From positions 1,601,075 to 1,665,074 of the forward strand of contig NZ_KQ033920.1 in the NCBI RefSeq assembly GCF_000969825.1: a DNA stretch of 64,000 nt, given 5' to 3'. Shown here piece after piece: positions 15,828-24,427 of this stretch. The stretch is from Parabacteroides gordonii MS-1 = DSM 23371 (GTDB lineage Bacteria; Bacteroidota; Bacteroidia; Bacteroidales; Tannerellaceae). A model generated the notes under the pieces. That model saw nothing but the letters and a program-made list of their open reading frames with translations. It was not told the DNA's origin and made no database searches. A program made the translations under genes and the position numbers. Positions within the stretch are counted from its first letter, which is position 1. Each line of letters opens with the position of its first letter.

Positions 15828-17267
15828 TTACCGTTTGCTAAGCTTCATGCCGAACCAAACGATTCCCCCGACAAAGCCGATGAGCAACAAGATCAGGAAG
15901 ATGGTTCCGATGATGGAAGTGGAAGCATTTACCTGGATACGGACAGTCTTGTCTTCGGTATCCACCTTGCGGTTATCGGCCATAGCTTCGGTCTTGATCT
16001 TTACTTCCTGGGCACCTACTCCACCGTCCGACGGCGGGATGATGGTTACCTTCACGGTCAGTTCCTTTTCCGGTTCGAGACTGCTGATCACATCCGGTTC
16101 GATACGGGTATCCCATCCCAGAGGCTTCTCTGTTGTCAGCTTGATGTTATCCAGGCGGCGGGTTCCTCCGTTGCGGACGGTCACGTCCATAGCCACTTCT
16201 TTTCCGACAGTCGTTTCATGATAGAGGTTGTTTGCACGCACTTCGATCTTTCCTTTTCCACGGGGGATGATCTCCAGGTTTTCGCTTCCGGCCTTTTCAC
16301 CGTTGGCGGCGGAGACTGTCTGTACCTGGAATTTTATCGGTTTGTCGATCACTACCTGCTGATCGTCGCGATCCGGCAGATAGACTTGCAAAGATAACTT
16401 CTTTATGTTTACCCCCTGTGCAAATTTGATCTGAGTCACTTTACTTTCGCCATCGGTAAAGTCATAGCTTATCTGGCGCGGCAGATCGAGGATCTCCAGG
16501 CGGTAGACATCATCCGAGGTAGAGAAACGTTCGAGGGTCAGGTCGTAGGTCGCCTTGCTGCTCAGGTCAGTTTCCTGGCTGAACTGCATAGACGAGATAT
16601 CGATCACGTTCACACTGGCATCCTTCTTCAGATAGATATTCTTTTCATCTTTCCGGTTGTTGTAATTCAGCGCCACCGTCAGGTTCTCGGCATCCTTCAG
16701 CAGTTCAAAGTCGGCAGTCGCCACCTTTCCCAACTTGATAAACGGGACACGGAACTCGTAGGGAGAACCGATAATCGTTTTCGACTCGTTATCTACTAAC
16801 GATACATATATATTATATATTTTACCGGAACGCATTTCGGGAGTGAATACGTCGAAGTGTTCCTGAAACTGGTTCAGGTACTCCTCATTTCCTTCGAGGG
16901 CACTCTTCAACGTGATCTTCACCTTTCGCTCGCCCCGCTGATCCTGATACTTCACGGCACGTTCTACGGTGATGTAACTCTGTTGCGAGATCAGTTTAAG
17001 GATCAGCTTCTGATAGTCTACCTCCTTACTCAGCAGCTCATTCTTCGAGCGGTTGAAGTCGTTGGCAGAGATGGCTTTTTCATTGTACAACTTCGTGTCG
17101 TTCTGATACTTCTGTTTGGCCACTTCATAATCGGCACGCGTCTTCTTCAGGTCGAGCAACAGGGCTGCTTCGCTATTCTCCTGTGCCCGGACGCCGAACG
17201 ACAGCATCAGGAAAGCCAGCAATACTGGCAGTGTTTGAATCATTTGTTTAATCATTGTCGTATTCAT
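15828..17267 (-). CDS. Anchored periplasmic protein with HlyD-like hairpin tip and NEW3-like domains
   Basis: This 479-residue protein has a signal peptide (cleaved near GVRA-Q), an alpha-helical hairpin segment (about 35-98), several beta-sandwich segments, one like a NEW3 domain (about 350-445, VAMDVTVRNGGTRRLDNIKL), and a C-terminal membrane helix (about 452-473). The hairpin tip KLYNEKAISANDF closely resembles the tip of the HlyD-like protein at 490-1740 (KLYEESLIAKEDY) and the TolC-contacting tip of classical adaptors. Standing between a TolC-like gene and an ABC ATPase, it takes the place of a membrane fusion protein. That role is inference; the lipoyl halves of true adaptors are absent. 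A start at the second Met (17255) is also possible. Confidence 0.8.
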   Translation of the reverse strand: MNTTMIKQMIQTLPVLLAFLMLSFGVRAQENSEAALLLDLKKTRADYEVAKQKYQNDTKLYNEKAISANDFNRSKNELLSKEVDYQKLILKLISQQSYITVERAVKYQDQRGERKVKITLKSALEGNEEYLNQFQEHFDVFTPEMRSGKIYNIYVSLVDNESKTIIGSPYEFRVPFIKLGKVATADFELLKDAENLTVALNYNNRKDEKNIYLKKDASVNVIDISSMQFSQETDLSSKATYDLTLERFSTSDDVYRLEILDLPRQISYDFTDGESKVTQIKFAQGVNIKKLSLQVYLPDRDDQQVVIDKPIKFQVQTVSAANGEKAGSENLEIIPRGKGKIEVRANNLYHETTVGKEVAMDVTVRNGGTRRLDNIKLTTEKPLGWDTRIEPDVISSLEPEKELTVKVTIIPPSDGGVGAQEVKIKTEAMADNRKVDTEDKTVRIQVNASTSIIGTIFLILLLIGFVGGIVWFGMKLSKR

Positions 17268-17350
17268 TATATATATATTTATCTTTCCGATAGGGAACTT
17301 CTAACTCAAAAGCGCCCTGTAACTAGTATTTTTCTCCTATATTCTTTTGC

Positions 17351-17434
17351 TTTTGAGCATGCTCAAAATTAATTTCGGGCTTGCTAAAAATCAATTTCGA
17401 GCTAGCTCAAAATTAAATTCATGCATGCTCAAAA
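17351..17434. repeat. Four operator-like palindromes at exact 22-bp spacing
   Basis: Four 18-bp units begin at 17351, 17373, 17395 and 17417. The first is a perfect palindrome (TTTTGAGCATGCTCAAAA), the third almost so (TTTCGAGCTAGCTCAAAA), and the second and fourth are degenerate. They lie in the 224-bp gap between the TolC-like gene and the adaptor-like gene. Spacing near two helical turns suggests cooperative binding by a dimeric regulator on one face of DNA. No sigma-54 promoter was found between this array and the gene at 17267. Confidence 0.75.
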
Positions 17435-17491
17435 GTATACTTCCTTGTATATTTTGAACTAATAAGTCACTATCCGAGAATTAGTTGTTGC

Positions 17492-19024
17492 CTACTTTCC
17501 GGCTAGTTCCTTATCTTCTGGCATGAAACTGCGGTTATGTTCGAAGTCATACATCGTCTTCCGGTTCAGGTCGGCTACTGACAACCGGTAGGTGATATAA
17601 CTGTCTATATAAGCCAGTTGCACCTGCGAAAGACGCTCCTGCTCGATAGAAAGTTCCTGGCTCGTCATGTCTCCGTTCTCGAAACGCATCTGGCTGATAC
17701 GGTAACTCTGTACGGCTACTTCCTGGTTACGGCGGTTGATGCGGTAACGCTTCTCGGCTTCATACACGCTGCGTACTATTTCGCGGATTTCCTGTTCGAT
17801 GGTTCTTTTGGTGTTGTCGAGGTTCAGTTCGCGTTGTTTCAGGCGGACTTGTTCGCGGCGTACCTGGTTCTTGGCACGTCCCCAGTCCATCAGCGGGTAA
17901 GAGACGGTCAGGGCGATACCACGGTTGGAAGGGCGGTCGCGCATATTATCGAACGACGAACCGACCAACTGGCCTACCGATCCTTCTCCCCGCGTACTCA
18001 ATCCCGTAAAGTCGTAATAGGCGGAGATATTTCCTTTGAACTCCCGTTCGCGTTTGGCGCGTTTCACTTCGATGGCTTGCAGTTCGATGTCCAGGTTGTC
18101 TTCCTGTATCTCCATACGGTTGCGCAACGCCTCATCGATGGCCTGTTGCATGTCGACGATAAAAGCTTCAAACTCCATATCCGCTTTCAGGTCGATTTCC
18201 TCTTTCAGATCAAGACCAATCAGCAGTTTGAACTGGTCTTTGGCTGTCGACAGTTTGCCTTCGCTTTCCATCACGCGGGCTTCATCCTGTGCCACGGTGA
18301 TCTCGGCGATCAGCATTTCCCCTTCGGGAAGGTTGCCTGTTTCCTGTTTCAGCTTGGTGATGCGGTAGGCTTCGCGGGAGTTGGCCAGGCGGTCTTGGTT
18401 GATCTTATGCTCGTAAGCCAGTTTGTACACGTTGTAGAAACCTTCGGTTACATTATATACAATATTCATCTGTACACGGGTGAAATAGCAGGTGCTCTTC
18501 CGGAAGTCGAGTTCGGCCACCTTCATATTCTCTTTCAGCTTATTGGCGGTGAAGATCGGCTGGTTGAAGGACAGGGCGAAACGGCTGTACACCTGGTCGC
18601 GTTCCAGTTCTTCGTAATCCTTTTGTGAAAGCGTGGTACGGTAATTCTCCCAATACATTTTAGAAGACAGGGCAAAGTTACCGCCGGTGGGCAATACATA
18701 CGTGAAGTTCAGGTTTCCTCCCACCTGCAGGGAACCGGTAGAGTTATACACCGGCAGACCGTCGGCCTGCGACACCTCCGTCAGTTCTTCCGTCCACGAG
18801 GGAGTAAAGAGGCTGAAGTCGAGCATCGGCTTGAACTGCGCTTTCGTGTAGAGGTAAGAGTAGCGGGTGGCGTCCATGTCCTCCTTGTAGTATTTCACCG
18901 TATAGCTTTCGCCCAGGGCAATACGGATGGCCTCATCATAGGTGATCGTCCGGAGGTTTTCCGTCTCCGCATGTCCCGCCAGGGCGAACCCTATTAATAA
19001 AGATGCTAACAAATTTCTTTTCAT
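17492..19024 (-). CDS. TolC-family outer-membrane efflux protein
   Basis: This 510-residue outer-membrane channel starts with a signal peptide (MKRNLLASLLIGFALAGHA), then TITYDEAIRIALGESYTVK, the first helix of the OEP family, and two helical repeats (for example TLVEQEIREIVRSV-like coiled segments late in the protein). It is first in the export operon that continues through the adaptor-like protein, ATPase and two permeases. Transcription is from the sigma-54 promoter at 19101-19117, giving a leader of about 65 nt that contains one TGGGTAA-type palindrome. It is only distantly like the TolC protein at 1791-3149. Confidence 0.92.
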   Translation of the reverse strand: MKRNLLASLLIGFALAGHAETENLRTITYDEAIRIALGESYTVKYYKEDMDATRYSYLYTKAQFKPMLDFSLFTPSWTEELTEVSQADGLPVYNSTGSLQVGGNLNFTYVLPTGGNFALSSKMYWENYRTTLSQKDYEELERDQVYSRFALSFNQPIFTANKLKENMKVAELDFRKSTCYFTRVQMNIVYNVTEGFYNVYKLAYEHKINQDRLANSREAYRITKLKQETGNLPEGEMLIAEITVAQDEARVMESEGKLSTAKDQFKLLIGLDLKEEIDLKADMEFEAFIVDMQQAIDEALRNRMEIQEDNLDIELQAIEVKRAKREREFKGNISAYYDFTGLSTRGEGSVGQLVGSSFDNMRDRPSNRGIALTVSYPLMDWGRAKNQVRREQVRLKQRELNLDNTKRTIEQEIREIVRSVYEAEKRYRINRRNQEVAVQSYRISQMRFENGDMTSQELSIEQERLSQVQLAYIDSYITYRLSVADLNRKTMYDFEHNRSFMPEDKELAGK

Positions 19025-19046
19025 ATTATATCGAATTAAATCTTTC

Positions 19047-19218
19047 CGGGTAACACATTACCCAATTATCGTTATTTGTTCCTTTATACGCCTATAGTAA
19101 GGCAAACGGCGTGCCAAAACAGCAATCGGTTGATTATACATCGCTTACGGAAACGGGTAACTTTTTACTCATGGGTAAGCGGGAAGAGCCTTACCCAAAT
19201 TGGGTAATTCTTTACCCA
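19047..19218. promoter_or_regulatory. TGGGTAA-N4-TTACCCA activator palindromes flanking a sigma-54 promoter
   Basis: Three 18-bp sites are seen: 19047-19064 (CGGGTAACACATTACCCA), 19154-19171 (CGGGTAACTTTTTACTCA) and 19201-19218 (TGGGTAATTCTTTACCCA, perfect). Extra half-sites lie at 19172-19178 and 19191-19197. The upstream sites are about 73 and 120 bp before the predicted sigma-54 start near 19089; the first is inside the leader. The motif differs from the TGTCTAA type, so a different regulator is expected. The nearby NtrC-type protein at 22917-24287 is the best candidate. Confidence 0.78.
19101..19117 (-). promoter_or_regulatory. Sigma-54 promoter of the TolC/NEW3/ABC operon
   Basis: The minus strand reads TTGGCACGCCGTTTGCC, a perfect -24/-12 match with 10 nt between GG and GC. 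The predicted start is near 19089, about 65 nt before the TolC-like ATG. Confidence 0.9.
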
Positions 19219-19288
19219 TTCAGGGATATTTCAGAAGATAATACAATCTATTCAGCAGAAAATTATAATCCGGACACGGGAAAAGCCA

Positions 19289-19296
19289 TATCTTTG
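19289..19296 (+). promoter_or_regulatory. Bacteroidota -7 element for the GH92 gene
   Basis: TATCTTTG matches TAnnTTTG and lies 27 bp before the GH92 ATG. The -33 element is not clear. Confidence 0.55.
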
Positions 19297-19322
19297 CCCA
19301 ACGATATTAAACAAGTAATACC

Positions 19323-21623
19323 ATGAATATAAAACAAGTAGCCCGTTATACCTTTTTATCCCTGACACTATTCACTACGTTGGTTTCTGCCGGGACGAAA
19401 GAGCCTGTCGATTATGTGGATATGTTTATCGGCACCTCCAATTCCCGATGGATGCTGGGGCCTTATGCCCAGGAACCGTTCGGTATGGTGCAACTCGGCC
19501 CGGACAACCAGGGAAACGTTTGGATGGGCGGATACGAATATGCCATCAACAGCGTCTCCGGCTTCAGTCACCTGCATGCCTGGACGATGGGCGGACTGAT
19601 GATCATGCCGACAACGGCCGACCTCGCCCTGTCGAACCCTTCGGTGGATTCCCCTTACAAGGGTGCGAATGCCGGTTACCATTCCCGTATCCTGAAAGAG
19701 ACGGAAAAAGCCTCACCGGGATATTATTCCGTCTATCTGTACGACCATGAAGTGAAAGCGGAACTTTCCGCCACCACCCGTTGCGGCATCCATCGTTACA
19801 CCTTCCCCGAAAGAAAGGAATCGAGAATACTGATTGACCTCCTCTTCCCTACCGAATGGGATTACGGGTTCAGCGTAAAAGATGCATGCATCACCAAAGT
19901 AAGTAATACGGAACTGGAAGGGTATGCCGACTGTCAATCAGGCCCGTGGAGCAGTTGGAACAAATACAAACTGCATTTCATCGTCCGCTTCAGCAAACCG
20001 TTCTCCCAACTGAACGGCTGGAATGAAGGGGAAGAAAAAGAGAATATACAAGCGATAGCCGGAAAGAACGACATCGGAGTCTATGCCCTTTACAACACAG
20101 AAGAAGGGGAAAGTATAACCGTCTCCACAGGCTTATCGCTGGTCAGTATCGAGCAAGCCCGTTTGAATATGGAGACAGAACTGGCACCTTTGCAATACGA
20201 CTTCGACCGCGTAGCGTCACAAACCCGCAATAAATGGAACGAACTGCTCGGCAAAATCGAGATTGAAGGAGAGAACGAAGTGGATAAAACCAAGTTCTAC
20301 ACCAACCTCTACCGTGCCTATGCCGGCAAGCAAACCTGGAACGACGTGAACGGACAATACTGCGATGCCTGCGAAAACGTGCAACAACTGGATCACGGCA
20401 ATATGTACGGCGGCGATGCTTTCTGGAACAGTTTCTGGAACCTCAACGGACTCTGGTCTATCCTCTCGCCCCGCATTGTAGACGATTGGGTGACCACCCA
20501 ACTGGAAATGTTCAAACATACCGGATGGACAAGCAAAGGGCCGGCCGGACTGGAGTATTCCGGCATCATGGAAGGTTCGCACGAAACCGCCCTCCTGGTG
20601 GCCGCTTACCAGAAAGGCATACGCAAAGACGGGGAAGAGATCTACAAAGCGGTAGTAAAGAATGTAACGGAACCCGGCATCAACCATCCTTGTGGCGGCA
20701 ATTGCGGCAATCCTCTACTCGACGTTTACATCAAGCAGGGTTATATGCCGATGGAAAAGGGTGTCGTTTCCAAAACACTCGATTATGCCTACGACGACTG
20801 GTGCGTCTCGCAACTGGCCTTTGCCCTCGGCAAGAAGAAGGAAGGGAAAGCCCTGTTGGCACGTTCCATGAACTACAAGAATGTATTCCATCCGGAGAAG
20901 AAGTTCGTTATGCGCCGCGACAGCCTGGGTAACTGGGATGCGGACTTCGATGTCTTTTCCAACAAAGGGTTCATCGAAGGGAACAGCTGGCAATATTCCT
21001 GGTATGTGCCGCATGATGTGCCGGGGTTAGTCGGTTTTCTGGGTAAAGACCTGTTCAACAGCCGCCTGGAAGAGGGCTTTATCAAGTCGGAAAAGCATAA
21101 GTTTGCCGCACATGTATTCGACCGTACGACGGGGCAGTCTGCCGAATTCTATATCAACCAGGGGAACGAAGTGAATCTGTGTACACCGTTCCTGTTCAAT
21201 TATTCCGGCAAACCGTGGCTGGCGCAGAAATGGTCGCGTGCCATCCTGGACAGTTTCTACGGCTCCACACCCTATCACGGCTGGGAAGGGGATGAAGACG
21301 AAGGACAGATGGGCGGCTGGTATGTGATGAGTGCCCTGGGCTTCTTCGAAATGAACGGCGGCGCTTCCCTTCAACCGGAACTGGAACTGACCAGCCCGCT
21401 GTTCAACAAAGTCACCATCCATTTAGACCCGGATTATTATAAGGGAAAGACCTTTACGATCGAAGCCCGCAACAACTCGAAAGAAAACATCTATATCCAA
21501 AAAGCGTATCTGAACGGCAAAGAATTAAAACATCCCCGGATACCTTTTGCCGCCATTGCCGCCGGTGGAGAACTGGTACTCGAGATGGGCGATCAGCCGG
21601 CGTACGGGTGTTTTAAAGATTAA
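19323..21623 (+). CDS. Glycoside hydrolase family 92, exo-alpha-mannosidase
   Basis: This 766-residue secreted or periplasmic enzyme has a signal peptide (about residues 1-23) and the conserved GH92 blocks: VDYVDMFIGTSNSRWMLGP at the start, NMYGGDAFWNSFWNLNGLW in the middle, and GDEDEGQMGGWYVMSALGFF near residue 660, which carries the acidic catalytic residues in this family. GH92 enzymes are Ca2+-dependent exo-mannosidases that trim host N-glycans or fungal mannan; linkage cannot be told. It stands alone, not in a SusCD locus, between the export operon and a two-component pair. Confidence 0.93.
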   Translation: MNIKQVARYTFLSLTLFTTLVSAGTKEPVDYVDMFIGTSNSRWMLGPYAQEPFGMVQLGPDNQGNVWMGGYEYAINSVSGFSHLHAWTMGGLMIMPTTADLALSNPSVDSPYKGANAGYHSRILKETEKASPGYYSVYLYDHEVKAELSATTRCGIHRYTFPERKESRILIDLLFPTEWDYGFSVKDACITKVSNTELEGYADCQSGPWSSWNKYKLHFIVRFSKPFSQLNGWNEGEEKENIQAIAGKNDIGVYALYNTEEGESITVSTGLSLVSIEQARLNMETELAPLQYDFDRVASQTRNKWNELLGKIEIEGENEVDKTKFYTNLYRAYAGKQTWNDVNGQYCDACENVQQLDHGNMYGGDAFWNSFWNLNGLWSILSPRIVDDWVTTQLEMFKHTGWTSKGPAGLEYSGIMEGSHETALLVAAYQKGIRKDGEEIYKAVVKNVTEPGINHPCGGNCGNPLLDVYIKQGYMPMEKGVVSKTLDYAYDDWCVSQLAFALGKKKEGKALLARSMNYKNVFHPEKKFVMRRDSLGNWDADFDVFSNKGFIEGNSWQYSWYVPHDVPGLVGFLGKDLFNSRLEEGFIKSEKHKFAAHVFDRTTGQSAEFYINQGNEVNLCTPFLFNYSGKPWLAQKWSRAILDSFYGSTPYHGWEGDEDEGQMGGWYVMSALGFFEMNGGASLQPELELTSPLFNKVTIHLDPDYYKGKTFTIEARNNSKENIYIQKAYLNGKELKHPRIPFAAIAAGGELVLEMGDQPAYGCFKD

Positions 21624-21648
21624 TTGCTCTTTATTCGTCTGCTTTTTA

Positions 21649-21656
21649 TACTTTTG
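21649..21656 (+). promoter_or_regulatory. Bacteroidota -7 element for the second kinase gene
   Basis: TACTTTTG matches TAnnTTTG and lies 20 bp before the ATG at 21676. It supports that start over the in-frame ATG at 21547, which lies inside the GH92 gene. Confidence 0.6.
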
Positions 21657-21675
21657 TACAAAGATCAGAAACAAT

Positions 21676-22920
21676 ATGCCACTATTTAAGAAGAACGAAC
21701 AAGCCGCACAGCCGAACCTGGAGCTACTGCTTTCGGAGTTTAACCGGTCGCTGGCACTGATCGTCGACAAACAGTTACTTATCGGCAATATCGTTGCCAA
21801 AGTAAAACAGATATGCCCCGTGGAAAGTATTTATATCTTCCTGCGGGATGAGAATACAGGCAAGTACAGGCAGCAGAACGAGGCAAAGAACAAACCTGTG
21901 ACGCTGACCGGCCGGAGCCGGTTGGTCAACTGGCTGTCGGTAAACGAAAAACATCTGATCGTATCCGAGCATCCGGACATTATCGATTATTTCCCGGAAG
22001 AAGAGCAGGAAGCCATACGGCAGCTGGGCTCCGAACTGATCTTTCCCCTTAAAGTGATGAACCAGACAAACGGCACCATCTTCATAGGAAAGAAAAATGA
22101 CGGCACCCGCTTTACCGAACAGGAACTGAACCTGCTCTCCATCCTGATCAACCAGGCGAACTTTGCGATCGAACATGCTTCGCTATACGAGATACAAACG
22201 GAACGCCTGAAGAAGATGTACCGCACCGACCGTCTGGCTACGCTCGGCGAACTGGCTGCCGGAGCCGCCCACGAAATACGGAACCCGCTGACGGCTATCC
22301 GCAGCACGATCCAGTATCTGAGCAAAGACTTCAGTAGCGATCCGGCAAAAAGCGAAATGATGACGGAGCTGATCTCCGAAGTGGAACGTATCAACAAAAT
22401 CGTACAAGGCCTGCTGTCGTTTGCCCGTCCGTCAGCCCTCGATGCTTCGGAGGTAAACATCGAGCAACTGATCAACCAGACGCTTCTGCTGGTGACGAAT
22501 ACCTTACGCAAACAGAATATAGAAGTAGAATTCGAATACTTCACCGACAACACGACCATACAGGCCGATGCGGAACAGCTGAAACAGGTTTTTCTCAACA
22601 TCATCCTCAACGCTGTCGAGGCAATGAACCGGAATACTCCCGACCGCTCGCGTACATTAATAATAAGTATAGAGAAAGGGGCTCCCATCAACCCTCATTC
22701 CCGTTACCTGATCATTTCGTTCGAAGACACCGGAAGGGGCATCGAACAGAAAGACATCGAGAATGTATTCAACCCTTTCTTCACGACAAAAGAGGAAGGA
22801 ACCGGACTCGGCCTTGCCATCTGTTACGGTATCATCAACCGGCATGAGGGCGAGATAGAAGTAAAAAGCACGCCCGGCAAAGGCACTTGTATGAATGTAA
22901 AACTACCGCAACGTATATGA
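21676..22920 (+). CDS. GAF-domain sensor histidine kinase (NtrB-like)
   Basis: This cytoplasmic kinase of 414 residues has a GAF domain (about 20-180), a HisKA segment with the phosphorylated histidine at about residue 199 (GAAHEIRNPLTAIR), and a HATPase domain (NIILNAVEAMN, then GTGLGLAICYGI). It has no membrane segment, so it senses an internal or relayed signal. The start at 21676 (MPLFKKNEQ) fits the promoter; the longer frame runs back into the GH92 gene. It overlaps the regulator gene by 4 nt (ATGA), forming a two-component pair. Confidence 0.93.
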   Translation: MPLFKKNEQAAQPNLELLLSEFNRSLALIVDKQLLIGNIVAKVKQICPVESIYIFLRDENTGKYRQQNEAKNKPVTLTGRSRLVNWLSVNEKHLIVSEHPDIIDYFPEEEQEAIRQLGSELIFPLKVMNQTNGTIFIGKKNDGTRFTEQELNLLSILINQANFAIEHASLYEIQTERLKKMYRTDRLATLGELAAGAAHEIRNPLTAIRSTIQYLSKDFSSDPAKSEMMTELISEVERINKIVQGLLSFARPSALDASEVNIEQLINQTLLLVTNTLRKQNIEVEFEYFTDNTTIQADAEQLKQVFLNIILNAVEAMNRNTPDRSRTLIISIEKGAPINPHSRYLIISFEDTGRGIEQKDIENVFNPFFTTKEEGTGLGLAICYGIINRHEGEIEVKSTPGKGTCMNVKLPQRI

Positions 22921-24287
22921 AAGCAAAAATAGTAGTGGCCGACGACGAACCGCGCATCTGTAAAATGATCTGCCGCCTGCTCACGGACGAAGGATATGAT
23001 GTGATGCCTGTCGAAAACGGACGGGAAGCAGTGGAAGCGCTCCTCTCCTTCCAGCCCGACGTTATCTTACTGGATCAGCAGATGCCCGTCATGACCGGAG
23101 TGGAAGCATTGGAAGAGATCAAACAAATAGCCCCCAACCAGGTCGTCCTTTTTGTAACGGCTTTCGGCTCTATCTCGCTGGCGGTCGACGCTGTAAAGAA
23201 AGGGGCTTACGACTTTATAGAGAAGCCTTTCGACAACGATAAACTACTACTCACCGTAGGTCGTGCCGTCGAACATAGCCGGATGAAAGGAGAAATATCG
23301 AACCTGAAAAAGAGCCTGGGCGAAAAGAAAAGTGCCGTCATCGGAGACAACACCGGCCTGAAGCAGGTAATGACACAGGTGCGCCGGGTGGCGGAAACCA
23401 ATGCGACAGTGCTGATACACGGCGAAAGCGGAACCGGAAAGGAATTGATTGCCCGTGCCGTACACGACAACAGCCTTCGCAGCCAGGGCCCGTTTGTGGC
23501 TATCAACTGCGGGGCAATCCCTCTTACCTTGATGGAAAGCGAGCTGTTCGGACACGAACGCGGCGCCTTTACCGACGCCAAAGAAGCCAAAGCCGGCACT
23601 TTCGAACGGGCGGACGGTGGCACGCTGTTCCTCGATGAAGTAGGCGAACTGCCTTTGGATGCACAGGTCAAACTGCTTCGCGTATTGGAAGAACGGAGAA
23701 TTACCCGCATCGGTGGAAAGAAAGCCATTCCGGTAGACGTCCGCATCGTAACGGCTACCAACCGCAACCTGGACGATGAGGTAAAGAACGGGCATTTCCG
23801 GCTCGATCTGCTCTATCGCCTGAATGTGTTTACCCTGATCCTTCCGCCCCTGCGCGAGAGGAAAGAAGATATTCCCCTGCTGACCAATTTCTTTATCCGC
23901 AAATATAACCGGACGCTGAGCCTCGACGTACAATCCGTCAGCCCCGAAGCAATAAGCCTGCTTACGTCTTACGACTGGCCCGGCAACGTGCGCGACCTGG
24001 AGAATGCGATACAGAGTTCAATGATACTTTGTACAGGTGGCGTGATCCGTCCCGAACATCTGCCCGACCGGATAAAAGGATATGAGTTAGCCGAAGCACA
24101 GACCGTAAGCGGAAACAGCGGAAACAGTATCCGGGAGATCAATGCACAGATGGAGAAAGAGCTTATTATTGAAGCCCTGAAAAAGCATAACTTCAATCGT
24201 ACCCTGACAGCAGAGGCTCTCAATATCAGCCGGAAGACATTGTTTAACAAAATGAAGCGTTATGGGCTGTCGTCGGATGAAAATTGA
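22917..24287 (+). CDS. NtrC-family sigma-54-dependent response regulator
   Basis: This protein of 456 residues has a receiver domain with phosphoacceptor D53 (VILLDQQMP), AAA+ domain with Walker A GESGTGKE and Walker B LFLDEVG, and a Fis-type C-terminal helix-turn-helix (TAEALNISRKTLFNKMKRYG). The sigma-54 loop reads GAFTDA, as in the other regulator here. Start at 22917 gives MKAKIVVADDEP, and overlaps the kinase stop. I infer control of the TGGGTAA-type sites and the export operon at 12087-19024, because it is the closest enhancer-binding protein and the GH92 gene is all that lies between. Confidence 0.94.
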   Translation: MKAKIVVADDEPRICKMICRLLTDEGYDVMPVENGREAVEALLSFQPDVILLDQQMPVMTGVEALEEIKQIAPNQVVLFVTAFGSISLAVDAVKKGAYDFIEKPFDNDKLLLTVGRAVEHSRMKGEISNLKKSLGEKKSAVIGDNTGLKQVMTQVRRVAETNATVLIHGESGTGKELIARAVHDNSLRSQGPFVAINCGAIPLTLMESELFGHERGAFTDAKEAKAGTFERADGGTLFLDEVGELPLDAQVKLLRVLEERRITRIGGKKAIPVDVRIVTATNRNLDDEVKNGHFRLDLLYRLNVFTLILPPLRERKEDIPLLTNFFIRKYNRTLSLDVQSVSPEAISLLTSYDWPGNVRDLENAIQSSMILCTGGVIRPEHLPDRIKGYELAEAQTVSGNSGNSIREINAQMEKELIIEALKKHNFNRTLTAEALNISRKTLFNKMKRYGLSSDEN

Positions 24288-24361
24288 CACTGCGCCTTTG
24301 CTATTCATTGGCTATCTGTCATTGTTACGAGGAATGATCTATTAAAAAACAAAACATCCCC

Positions 24362-24391
24362 TTGTTTTTATAACATTAGTTCTTAACTTTG
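24362..24391 (+). promoter_or_regulatory. Promoter of the 2-oxoacid oxidoreductase operon
   Basis: A TTG-type -33 element (TTGTTTT, from 24363) and a -7 element TAACTTTG (24384-24391) are about 18-19 bp apart, a good fit to the Bacteroidota housekeeping promoter. The first gene starts at 24428. Confidence 0.7.
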
Positions 24392-24427
24392 CCATCCTAC
24401 ACGACATAAAACATAATTAGTTATACT

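Noticed and set aside
17351-17434. Short CRISPR-like array
   Set aside because: Units are only 18 bp with 4-bp gaps, are palindromic, and no cas genes are near; an operator array fits better.
17618-18628. A 336-codon open frame on the plus strand opposite the TolC-like gene
   Set aside because: It is the mirror of a clear gene, with low-complexity composition and no start context; nearly all long genes here throw such antisense frames.
19111-19326. A 71-codon frame between the exporter and GH92 genes
   Set aside because: It overlays the sigma-54 promoter, its palindromes and the GH92 promoter; the frame is a by-product of the repeats.
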